Shown: positions 10,801 through 22,800 of the stretch, piece after piece | How the letters are laid out: the number at the start of each line of letters is the position of its first letter | Numbering within the stretch: the stretch's first letter is position 1 | Assembly (NCBI RefSeq): GCF_034190915.1 | Contig: NW_026947487.1 | Location: forward strand, 120,923,201 to 120,987,200 | Source: Cavia porcellus | Taxonomy: Eukaryota > Chordata > Mammalia > Rodentia > Caviidae | Direction: 5' to 3' | Length of the DNA stretch: 64,000 nucleotides | Made by a program: the position numbers and the translations under genes | The notes under the pieces: model-generated | The model's database searches: none | Told to the model about the DNA's origin: nothing | What the model saw: only the letters and a program-made list of their open reading frames with translations

Positions 10801-13800
10801 AGATGTCTCTTTAGGCCTTCAGCAGGACAGCAGCAAGTGACTTTGCAGGTATGACACCATGCGGCAGACCAGTGAGTAGGCAAGGGGGTGATTCTGAGAG
10901 GCAGCATGGGTGTCTTCCCAAGGTCAAGACCAGCTCATGTTTCCCCAGAATTGAGAGTGCCTTGTCCATCTGGGCTTCTGTGGCTGCATGGGAACTCCTG
11001 AGAGCCCTGGGCCTGAGATGTGGGCTAGGGGAATGTGTGTCCCTTTTGGTTGTCACTCAGATCCAGGGAGTCAGGCCCAGGGGAGCAGGGTGGGCTGTGG
11101 CCTCACAAGATAGGAACATTTGGGTTCCCCACCACGTGGACCACAGGGGTCCTCTTTGGTACCTCTTGTACCATGCCACATCCTCTCCACATCCTCAGGC
11201 ATTTCACCTTGGAGTGTCTCTGGGTTTGGTACCTCACTTCGTGGAGGTGACATGTGAGTTAGCCTGGCTTTCATCCCACAGGGGAGTAGGTGATGTCACA
11301 GAGACAGACAGCTGGAGCCTAATGACCCAGGTAGCAGCTGGTGACCATACTCCTTCCTGGCACCTGTAGGATACCTCTCCTGGGAGGTAGTTAGAAGAAC
11401 TGGGTTGCAGGACCCACCAGTCAGCTCTCCTCCGAATGAAGTTGTCTTCTGAAGTCATTCTCTTCTATTCCATGACCAAGTCATTTTTGAGAGAATGCTG
11501 TGGTTTTCTGATTGATCTTTACTTGTGTTGTGTTGTGTTGTTTTTGTTTTTTGAGATGGGTCTCACTGTGTAGCCCAGGCTGACCTCGAACTCACAGGAA
11601 TCCTCCTTCCTCAGCCTCCTGAGTGATGGGATGACAGGCATGAACCACCATGCCTGGCTTCACTTGTGTTTTGTGCAGAATACAGGAATGGTTTCCTCTT
11701 CTCCAGGCCAGGCCATGCCCCTGCAGAAGTGGCACCAAGTGGAGTTCTGGCTCTGAGCAGAGCTTAGGGGTTATGGTGAAGAATACCTGCCCTTCACAGC
11801 CTCCATTTGCTTCTGTCTGCACCTTTCTGGTCTTCTTTGTAGAAAACTTTTTAAATAAACAAAAGTAGTGTGCCCAACTTAGCATGGCAGCTCCTGGGTG
11901 CGGTGTGGATTAGTGAAGACCGTGGTGGAATCTGCACTGCTGTGTGCTCACTTGGAGTTCTTAGATAACTTTCCCCACCTGCCTGAGCCTCAGCTCTATA
12001 CCAGTATTGGTAGAGTCATGGCTTCAGCCCCAGGGATGAGCTGTATAGGCTGAAGCCTTCTTATTCATTTGTCAGTGGTGTAGTGTCCACACCAGTTCTT
12101 GTTTACCAAACCCTGAAGACATAATTATGAATCTTTACAAATTAAGTCAGGTGTGGTGATGCACACCTGTAATCCCAGCATTTCGGAGGTTGAGACAGGA
12201 GGATCCTTGCAAGTTCAAAACCAGCCTGGACTACAATTAGCCCAAAGCCAGCGTAAGCTGCATAGCAAGACCCTGTCTCAAAAAGACCAAAAAAAAAAAA
12301 ATAAATAATAATAATAAATTAAGGCATAATTAGATTCACAAATACTTAATGCTGGCACAATTTTGTTGTTAATCTACACATTACTTAAGCCAAGGACAAA
12401 AGAATTAATGATAATTTTTTTGATACTGGGAATCAAACTCAGCACCTTGCGCTTGCCAGGAAGGCACTGTGCCACTGAGTGATATCCCTGGCCCTCATTA
12501 ATGATATTATAGCAGAACCTAAAGGTGCTGTGGTACATGTCTACAGTCCTAGCTACTTGGAAGGCTAAGGAAAGAGGATTCCAAATTGGAGACAAGGCTG
12601 AGCAACTTAGCAAGACCATGTCTCAAAGTGGGACATAAAAAGGGTTGGGCATGGTGGTGGACATCTGTAATCCCAGTAATCTCGGAGGCTAAGGCAGGAC
12701 AATTGCAAATTCCAGCCCTGCCTTTGTGATTTAGCAATATCCTATCTCAAAATAAAAAATTTAAAAAGAAGTAGGGATATAATTCAGTGTGAAGGCCCAA
12801 TACTACAAAATAAATAAAAATTTTAAAGAACATGAAAAAAGTCTTGAGGATGTAGCTCAGTGGCAGAGCATTTAAGACCCTGGTTGCAGTCCTCATTACT
12901 GGGAAAAAAATCCAACAGGAAGCTTTCTAGTACCAAGCCCTGGACCATACCTGTGCTCACTCTGCATGGAACCCATCATGTCCCTGCCCTGTCCTGTCTG
13001 GCCTTGGCCACGGCACTGGCCTCTTCCAGGAAGCGCCTTCACTCCAGGTCTGACTCTCCTGGTGCACTGCCAGCTTGTGGGTCTAGATGCCAGCTCTCAC
13101 CAAGAGCCCAAGGTAGGCTGGGGGACTTTGTGTCTCCCGACACACTGCCTGCCACTCACAGCTAGTGACCTCACTGATGTCGGGACCAGATCGTTTTCCA
13201 TTATTTTAATGGGTTGCAATCTCCCTTTATCTCTGGCAATCTTCCTGGCTCCTGATGGCATTCTGGAAGTATTTTGTGCAGCACACAGGTTCACTTAGCA
13301 GACAGTTTTGTGGCTGATTTTTTTCTTTCTTGCTGCACTCCAGAGAACTTCAGGCTTCTGAGGTCCCCAAGCTCATACAGCAGCAGAGCTATGATGAGGG
13401 CAGCTTTCTGTGTCATGCTCTCTAGCATCCTGGAGGTTTAGAGTATGGTGGCAGAGCAGATTCAGGGTTCCCTGGGCCACCTCACCCTGGCACCACCACT
13501 CACTAATCTGACACAGCATCACCCTCTGGGTCTCTGTCTCCTTGACTATGTGATGGGTGCCATGTGGTTCCCCCTGGGCTGTGTGCTAAGGTTACCTGAG
13601 GAGCCATGTAAGGTGATCACTCACTGCCCTGTACTTCTTAAATAAAGTACAGGGTCAGGCACCCTCACACTCCAACCTGAGGGCTTGCTTTCGTCTGGGG
13701 GAGATGCCCAGTCAAGGGGCGGGCCGTTGTCAGGGTGGCTTATCCCAGCAAAGCCTGCCTTGCCAGTGGCCAGGGCTTGTGCCCTCAGTACCTGACCCAG

Positions 13801-16800
13801 CCTCACATGCCAGGGGATATCAGCTCTCCATGGCATGGAGCTGTGCATTCTCAGTCCCTAGACCCAGGGGTCCTGCCCAGAGCTAGCTCATGCTGGGCCT
13901 GTGTCACCCGTGTTCCTCTTTGGGGCTGGGGTGGGGGTCCCAGAGACCAACCCTAGAGCTTTGCATGTGCTCTGTCTCAAGCTGCTCCCAGCCCCTCTGC
14001 TGCTCCTTTGGAGACTTTGAGGGTGCTGTGCTCTGCTGAGGGAAAGGAGCTGCGAGAATGGCAGGCAGCCCGGTATATGGGGGTCTGGGGCTGCCAACTA
14101 GCCTGACTCACTGTCTTCTCTTGCAGAGCCCACGACCATGGTGGTGCTGCCAGCCAGCTCAGAAGCCCAGGTACTTAAAATCATTTATTTTATCTATTTA
14201 TTTTTGAGACGGAGTCTCTCTGTGTCATTCAGGCTGGCCTTCAACTTGCTGTATAGCCCAGGCTGGCTTCAGATCTAAGGCTTCCATGTACACACCCGGA
14301 TATAGAGGCTTTTTTTTTTTTTTTTTTTGAGATGGGGTCTTGCTAGGTGGTCCGGTCCAAACTGACCTTGAACACTATGTAGCCCAGGCTGACCTCGAAC
14401 TCATGGTGATCATCCTGCCTTAGCCTCCCAGTATACCACATCCGCCCTCCAGAATCTAAGAGTTGACTTGGTACATAGTAAAATGTACTTGGACTGCTTA
14501 ATGTAAGCTGTAAAGTTAAAGTTGTTTCACCAAGGAAGACACAGGTAAAACAGTGGAGGGGCTTAATGGAGGGGCTTGTGGGAGAACCCATTTGCAGAGG
14601 ATGAGAGAAAAGGCCCCAAGGGCTTCCTTGGTCCCTGATCCCTGTCCTACACCAAGAGATGAGGGCACAGTTCTGTTAGGCACAGAGCTTGGGCAGGAGT
14701 GTCTTTTAGGGGCAGACAGGAAAACCAGACCCAGACCCAGGACCCCGCCCAGGCCTTAGTACTGTGTCTTCCTGTGCCTCCTCTACCATCCACCTGCCTC
14801 CAGCCGACGTTGTAAGCCTGATGTTTGACCTCCACTGTGAAAATCACAGTTTTACTACAAAACCTGCTTATATATGCTTGTCCATTAAACAGTGCCATGC
14901 CAAGCGTGGAGATGGGCACAACCAAAAGTAGACATATGATTCTTGTTGGGGACATAGAAACTAAGTGGTAAAGTTAGCCCCCACCTCTGTGCTGCCTTTT
15001 TTCACCACCCAAGATTCCTAACAATGCCAGTGACAAGATATCTCTGCCAATATGGAATGTAAATAACACCGATCATTGCTTGTGAGCTCTGGGAAAGTGG
15101 TATTGTTCAATATATAGATTCTGGGGATTTGGAGGAGAAATGATTGTGTTCCCAAGACACCTCTGCTTTGCTCTGTGACCGTTAGTCATCCTTTTCCACT
15201 GTTGCATAATATTCCAGAAAGCTTTTTTCCCAAGTCCTGTTTCTGGAGCAGGAAAGTCAGCTGGAATCTATTTTCCAGAGTTTCCAAGTAGAGGTTCAGC
15301 TACTGCCTGCCACATGAAGACTTTTTCAAAGGGTCCCTGTTGTTAGCATTTTACAAACATTTATAGGGAATTTTGTACAGAGGGAGGCTATCTGGATCAT
15401 TCTTTGAAGATCCACAAGTGAACCTGAGAACCCACCTCTAGGAAGCAGGGCAGGGGCTCTGCTTAGTTCCTAAATTTGTCTCTGATAGCGTGGCTCCAGG
15501 AGATGCCACCCAGTCTCTGGATTCCAGCAGATTACAGGGCTGGCTATATCTGCAGGCCACCCAAAGCCAGAGTAGCCAGGAGCTACAGTTTGCAGGCCAC
15601 ACGAGGGGCCCAAGCCTGGCTAGCTGCCCAGACCTGTCCTTATATGAAAGAAGCATTTTGTGCCTTTCAGAGAGTTTCCTGTGACTAGGCAAAAGAGCAC
15701 TTTCACCAACAGAACTGTCAGCTATCAGATAGCTGGACGTGAATCAGCCTTTCTCTCATGGGTCAGCTCAGGCCAGTGGCAAGGAAGAGGGGCATGGTGG
15801 CCAGGCCCTGGCTGTATCAGGGCAGTGGGCACTTTCCTGCCTGATCTCCACTGCCATGCCCAGTGGCTCTGCCATATATCTAGGGTCAGCACAAAGCTGC
15901 AGCAGACCTGGGAGGGTATGAAATCCCTCCTTGTACCTAACCCTAGCCTCACTTTTTTTTTTTTTTTTTTTTTTTGTCTTTTTCCTTTTTATCGGTACCA
16001 GGGATTGAACTCACGACTGCCTGCTTGCAAGGCAGGCGCTTATGCCACTGAGCTAAATCCCCAGCCCCTAGCCTCACTTTTTCCTGAAAAAAGAGAAGGG
16101 ATGTGGATGTGTGTAACCTGTGGCTTTTGCCATGCTTCCTGCCATTGTGACACCCAGGAGCCACACTGTCCCCAAGGACCCCACCCTGGCCAGGCCTCTG
16201 ACTCTAATTCCAGGGTGTGAGCAGAACCCCCCACCCACCTCCACCCCAGTCTTGTCAGCCATACAGAGATAAGTGGGTGTGGCCTTTGCTCTTTGCTCCC
16301 ACAGCTGTCTCATTCTTGCAACCTCCCAAGCCCAGGCTAGAGTCTTGCTTGGCGAGTCTAAGGACACAGGCTGTGCTTCAGCCTTTCCTCTGCTGGGAGC
16401 CAGCTCTCACCATCTGTGCTTGCTGTTCCCAGCTCAGGCTCCTGGTTGTAGGGACCCAGGAAATGAGAGGAGAGGCCACTCAGTAAGTGCACTCAGGAAG
16501 TGACAGTACCCAAAAGAGGCTGTGGCTCCAGCAGCCACACAATGCTGCTGCCCTGGGAGCAAGGCACAGAGGTTATGGGTGGCACAGACAATACCCAGAC
16601 CTATCGTTCAGCTGCCAGCTATGGCCCAGGGATGCATGTCCCCAAGCTTCAGTCCTCTACCAAAAGAAGGGAGGCCATGTCAGTGGGTTGTTGCCAACCA
16701 AGCAGATGAGTTATGAAAAGGACTTTGAAGGTGGCTGGTACATGAGAGCTGATATCCTGTGTGTATGCATCTTTCCTACTCTTGCTGTGGAAGGAAAGTG

Positions 16801-19800
16801 TGACACCTGGCCTGGTGTTCCCCCCACGTCTGGCTTCACTCTCAACCCCCCAATTCTGAGCCCAACCTGGACAACTCAGCAACTTACTGAGACCCTGTCT
16901 CAAAATATAAAAAATTATTTACTTGATTCCCAGTACTGGAAGAAAAATTATTCAAAATAGCTGGGGATGTTACTCAGTAGAGAGGCCTTGGGTTCAGTCT
17001 CCAGTATCCCCCAAAATGAAAGTGTGAGAACCTTGGAAATACACAGCGCCATGCTAATCAGGATCGTGGCCTTGCCCTGCACTCAGCTGCATGGGCAGCC
17101 AGGTCGTGCTCCCAACTAGGGGGACCTGGGCTTCTGAGGGAGCTGTGTGGGTAGGTCTGGGAAATTCAGGTTGCAGGCAACATTTGGTATAAACTGATAC
17201 CATTGGTAGGGCCCTGCAGGGAACCCTGGTTCCAGAGCAAAACAGGATCCCTCCCAGTGCAACTGAGAAATGTTGCGAAATGTGGTGGTGCACACTGCAA
17301 TCCCAGCACTTGGGAGGCGGAGGTAGGAGGATTTCATGAGTTTGAGGCCAGATTGGGCTACAGAGCGAGCTCAAGAGCAGCCTGGACAACATGGTGAGAC
17401 CCTGTCTTGGAAAAAAAAAAAAAGAAATTGAGAAATACTGAGTCAAGGGGTGTCTACTGTGAGACCTTACAGATTTTTAATTACTTACAAATACTTAACT
17501 AAGGAGACCTTTAAGCGTATATGTAGCAAACAGAATGGTGCTGTGGGCCTTCAGCACTGAACCCATGGTTCGCCGAGTCCTGACCCACACCCTGGGTGTG
17601 TCGGAATCCTCTCACCTCCCATGCAGGTTAGGTTTATGTACATTTAAAAATTACAAGTATTTTAAAGGATGTGAGATCTTTTTCTTTTTTTTTTTAAACT
17701 GGGAACTCAACCCAGGGCCTTCACACTGGGCCACATTCCCTGTCTTTTTAATTTTTTATTTGAGACTGTCTTTAAGTCACTACATTACCAGACTGGACTC
17801 AATCTTGTGATCTTGCTGCCTTAGCCTCCCACAGTGCTAGGACTTTAGAGGCATGTGCCATCATACCCCCAGCTGAGATATTGGGGTGTTTTTGTTTTGA
17901 GATAGTCTAGCTATGTAATTCAGGCTGACCTTAAACATGCTATGTAGTCCAGGGTGGCCTCAAATTCATAGCAGTCCTCCTGTCTCAGCCTCCCAAGTGC
18001 TAGGATTGCAGGTGTACACCACACCTGGCAATGAGATGTCAGATTTTACAAGTGTTAAATTTATGACCTAAAGAGTTAACGAGCTTTCTGTTACTGTAAC
18101 AAATACCTTAGGTCATCATAAAGAGAAAAGGTTTGCTGTGGTTCACGGATTTGGAGCTTTTGGGCTGTGACCAGTTGGCCCTGTTGCTGGACCTGTGGTG
18201 GCACAGGACATCGTAGGTAGGGCAACAGTGGGGAATCTACTAACCTCATAGCTGGTGGGGAAGGACAGAGGAGGAAGGCGAGGGGTCCTGTTGTGCCCTA
18301 GCACACCCCCGTGACTGCCTCATGAACCTGGGGACAGGTGCTAAGCCCCACCTCAGCCTCCACTTCTGGGGATGTCTGCAATTAGACATGCTGGGGCTCA
18401 GAGACAGAGCCCTGTGTGGTATGTCCCTGGCCTACCCCAGCACCCCACATAGGGGATCCAGATTCTAGTGAGAGTGAGGCCTGCGGTCCGTATGCCCTTC
18501 TCCTCCTCGGTTCAGGGTAAATGGCTATGACACAGTGAAGCTGCTGTTTTCAGGGTATCTGACTCCTCTAGTCAGCTTTCCTGTGACCTATACCATGCCA
18601 CTGACACCAGAGTCTAGACAGACCTGCCCGGTCACCAGAAGTCACCTGGGAACTTTCCTGCCTACCCCACCCCTACTCAGGGAGCAGCCAGCCTCTCCCT
18701 GTCACTTTGGCTAGGTTCCTCTTGCTTAGAGGTTCATGTAAAGAAAACTGCGCAGTAAGCAGGCATTTCCTCTGCCTCTGTCTGGGTAGTGGTATGACTC
18801 ATAGTCTTGTTTGTCCCTTTTTCCTGTTCTGTAGACACCTGCCATGGTTACACCCACAAGCTAAAGAATGCCTGTACTATTTCCAGGTTTGAGTGTTTCT
18901 TTCTGGCAAATACTAGAAGAGGGGATGCTGAGTCAGGTGGTAGATGCATTTTTTGATTGTAAGAATCTGCCAGCAGAGGGGCATGGTAGTATACTCCTAT
19001 AATTCCAGCCCTCGGGAGGCTGCGGCAGAAAGATAACTTTTGAGTTTCAGGCTAGCTTGGACTACATAGCAAGACTCTGATTTAAAATACAAAAAAAAAA
19101 AAAATCCTTCAGGCTATTTCTCCAAGTGACTGATATACTTTGGGTGTCACAATGTATCTGTTTCTGTGTCACTGAGAAGCTGGGCTGTGGCCACTGCCCT
19201 CTACCAGCCTCTTCTGGCCTGCGTACCCCTGGCTGGGTGTCAACTGTGATACCGTCCCTGTCCCACAGATGGTGCAATCACTCTGCTTTGCCATCTACCG
19301 TGCACTGGACTGGGGGCTGGACGAGAGCGAGGAGCGGGAGCTCAGCCCGCAGCTGGAGCAGCTCATCGATCTCATGGCCAACAGCGACTGCGATGACAGT
19401 GGCTGTGGGGCAACAGATGAGGGCTATGGGGGTCCTGAGGAGGAGGAGGAGGTGGCCGAAGGTAGCCCCCGCACTGTGCGCACCTTTGCCCAGGCCATGC
19501 GGCTATGTGCAGCGCGCCTCACCGACCCCCAGGGTGCACAGGCCCACTATCAGGCTGTGTGTCGCGCTCTCTTTGTGGAGACCCTGGAGCTGCGTGCCTT
19601 CCTAGCCCGTGTCCGTGAGGCCAAGGAGGTGAGTGATATTGGACGAGGAGTGTGGAGGGCAGCATGGAGCCTAGGGTGCGGGTAGGGGCTTCTGCTGATG
19701 TTTGCATTGGTGCCAGCAGCTGTGTCCACCTTTTCATTTGCCCAATGTGAGGCAGCCTCCATCACAGGATACCATTCTGGGCAGCCCAGTGCTAAAGCCT

Positions 19801-22800
19801 CAAGCACTGGCCTCATACCTCCTTTTTAACAGCTTTCCAGAGGAAAGGAATGGAAGCCCAGGGTCCATAATAATGGGTTCCCAGCTCTTGCCTTCCAATC
19901 AACACTCCACATCAATGTGTTATTTATCATCCCTAACCTCACTTGTAAGAGAAAGAGGGCGAGCACCAAGCTTCTGCCCCAGCATCCCAGACTCCATCCT
20001 GGAAATACTGTGCTTGATGTACTTGTGCACCCTCCCCCCACTTCAAACCGTAGCTGCTGAGAAGCACACCGGTCAGCTCCTGGGAGGCCAAGACTAAGCC
20101 TCTGACCACACAAGCACCTAGTGCCAAGTAGGCCTAAAAAAGCACATGCCCAAACCAGTTGTCTTGGTTACTTTTCTCTTGTTGCTAGGACAAAACACCT
20201 GACACCCAAAATGAAGGAAGGAAAGTTTATTTATCTCAATAATTGTGGTGATCTCAGTCTATAATCAGCTGGCTCTAAGGCAAGGTGGCATGGCATGGGG
20301 CAACACTTCAGGGCAGCAGCCAGAGCAAGAAGAGGAAAAGCGAGTTTCTTTTCCTCCCTTATACTGTACACAGGCCATCCCTCTCCTTCAGGGCAGGTGT
20401 AGCACTCACAAAATCTCCTTGTCTTCCTTTGCACAGAATGATGATATTTACAAAGTAAGAAGAATCTCTCAGTTAAACTTCTAAACAATTGATACATTGT
20501 GTGAACCATAGCAATCCACCCCTTGTCTATGTGGCAAACAGACATACTTCTTTAAACCAGCCTCCAGATACCAAGACATGCTAATTCTTACCATTTCCCA
20601 ATTTGAACATTATATCACAGGTTTAACAATCCTTAAGAACCAGCATTAAGTCTATCAACATTGTATTACATTAGAAACATAACATTTTGTCCTTGGCCCC
20701 ACAAAGACACAGGCACATCCTTTAGGCCAAAGGTAGTTAGTCCATCTGCAAGAGTTGCCAAAGCCCTGACAGTTGCTGAAAAGTTCAAGTCCCAAATTTC
20801 TTCCAAAATGGAAGGCAAACCTTAGCCACAACCCCCTGTACAAATGAAACAAAATTAAACACTTCCAACATGCAATGGCACAAGATAAACATTGCCATTC
20901 CAAAAGATACAAAAGGGGATACAAAGGATTTGGAACCAAAGCAAGTTCAAAATCGAGCCAGGCAAACATTAAGTCCTGTAGTTCCATGTGTACCATTTGA
21001 AGCAATCAGTGGCAAGTTGTGAGCTCCAAAGCGCTTATGTGACTTCATTTCTATGGCACTTTCTGATGATCACCTATCCCGTGGCTTCTCTCTTGGGCTG
21101 GCTTTCCTCCCTCATTGTAAGTTTTCTTAGATGATCCACATTCCTGGCTTTTCCAAACTTCTGGGGTCTCCACTGGACCTTTGGCTGCATACTCATAGAT
21201 TCACATATTGCTGTCTCAGGGGTGCACTGCCTGGCCTCCTAGGCCTTCTGAAATTGGGATGAACGTCTTTTCAACCTCTGAACTCATGCATTCTCCATGT
21301 GCCTAAAACCAGCACCATGTGGATGATGCCAAGGTCTGCTGCCAACTGGAGCAGTAGCCAGGCTTTCCTCTCTTTTGGCCCTCATGTGCTTAGATTGCTG
21401 TGCACTCTGAACCTGATTGTGATGAACAGCTTTTCTATGTCACTGCCATTTTGGAACATCCTATGGTCTCTGCCACTACTCTGGAACGTGGTGCTCTGCA
21501 GCTTTCTCCTCCAAGCAAATTCTTCCACTTTTGCAGTTTTGAGGTTACAAAGAATAGAGACTGGTTGCTTCCCTGGATGCCCCCAGGCCATCTGTTTTAT
21601 TTCTGTTTCTTCTCAACAATCAAGGTCTCAGCTCTATCTTTGCAGTCCAAGGTTTTACTGGTGCTTTCTGTCTGGCCAAACTCATGATTTAAATTGCTCT
21701 GCTGGGCTCTTTGCTCTTGATTCACAACATAAATCTGGCTAAAACCCCCCACAATAGCCATGCCATCATCTCAATGTTTGACTGCCTTGAACTTTCATCT
21801 TCCAGGTTAAGGAGTCCACTGCCCTTAATCTTAGTCTCAAACAAAGTCTCTGGACATGAGCAAAATGCAGACAGACTTTCTGCCAGGCCAGCACACACAT
21901 CATCTGGACTCCAACAACTGTTGTAGTCCTTCCCAGGAGAAACCTCCTGAGCCTGGTCTTTACCAGCAGAATTTCTATCAGCCTTTTGGTTTTCTGAGCT
22001 CTGTTCAGAAAACCATACAAAACAGCTGAAAGCTGTTCCAGGGCTATTCTTTCAGGTGATATCTCTGAACCTTTCCAAACTCTTCCTACAAGCCATTCTC
22101 AAAAGCTCTTGAAACACATAGTCCAGATATAGTCACAGCAACAACCCCACTCCTGCTACCAAATTCTGCCTTGGTTACTTTTGTTGCTGGGACAAAACAC
22201 ATGACACCCAAAATGAAGGAAGGAAAGGTTTATTTATCTCAATAATTGTGGTGGTCTCAGTCTATAATCAGCTGGCTCTAAGGTAAGGTGGCATGGCATG
22301 GGGCAACACTTCAGGGGAGTAGCCAGAGCAAAAGAGGAAAAACAAGCCTCTTCTCCATTACATTGTAGCACTCACAAAATCTTGCCCTCCTTTGCACAGG
22401 ATGAGGATTTTTTACAAAGTAAGAACTCTGGCTCCTTCTAAACTGCTCAATTTGATATAATGTATCAACTGTAACACCAAGCATACCCAGACTCTGACAG
22501 GACCAGACCCATGTGGGATCTGAACCACACAGGCTCAGACCCTAACAGGACCAGATTCATAGATGCTTAGAAGCACTGAGGGTGGATCAAGGCCACAGAA
22601 CCTAACCCAGATTATCTGATGAGCACACAGGCCCAGAAGCACAGAGGCCTGGACGCATACAGGCCTTGCTCACATAGACTTTAATGCATGCAAGCCGGAC
22701 CCCACAGGCCAAGGGTAGGGAGGCCCAACCCCAAACAGGTGTAGACCCAACAGCCGAAAAACACACAGTTCTTGGCCACAGAACCCACACAGGCTCAAGG

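Larger units (their letters stand above)
4868..14126 (+). other. SPIRE2 intron 1
   Basis: 9.26 kb. The first 200 bp are still CpG-rich. Apart from the SINEs and MIR listed, the stretches 5010-6350, 7240-8100, 8250-9015, 9250-10370, 10540-11540 and 12910-14126 are unique-looking. Open frames there (for example 8401-8793 and 10851-11369) show no recognisable domain. Confidence 0.8.
14171..19268 (+). other. SPIRE2 intron 2
   Basis: 5.1 kb. Outside the listed SINEs and MaLR LTR, 14460-15950, 16090-16850 and 18400-18980 appear unique, with faint old-LINE-like text near 15170-15400. Confidence 0.75.
20165..22476 (-). mobile_element. ERVL-MaLR-like provirus remnant with two LTRs (- strand)
   Basis: Two similar LTRs, about 20165-20513 and 22172-22476, flank 1.66 kb of non-coding internal DNA. 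Both share AAAATGAAGGAAGGAAA and GTGGCATGGCATGGGGCAAC. Reading the - strand, the right LTR is 5' and is followed by TTTGGTAGCAGGAGTGGGG, resembling the tRNA-Leu-type primer site of ERVL/MaLR elements. A purine run (ACAAGGGGTGGA) precedes the left LTR. Both LTRs fit TG...CA. No intact gag or pol is visible and a target-site duplication is not evident. Confidence 0.75.
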
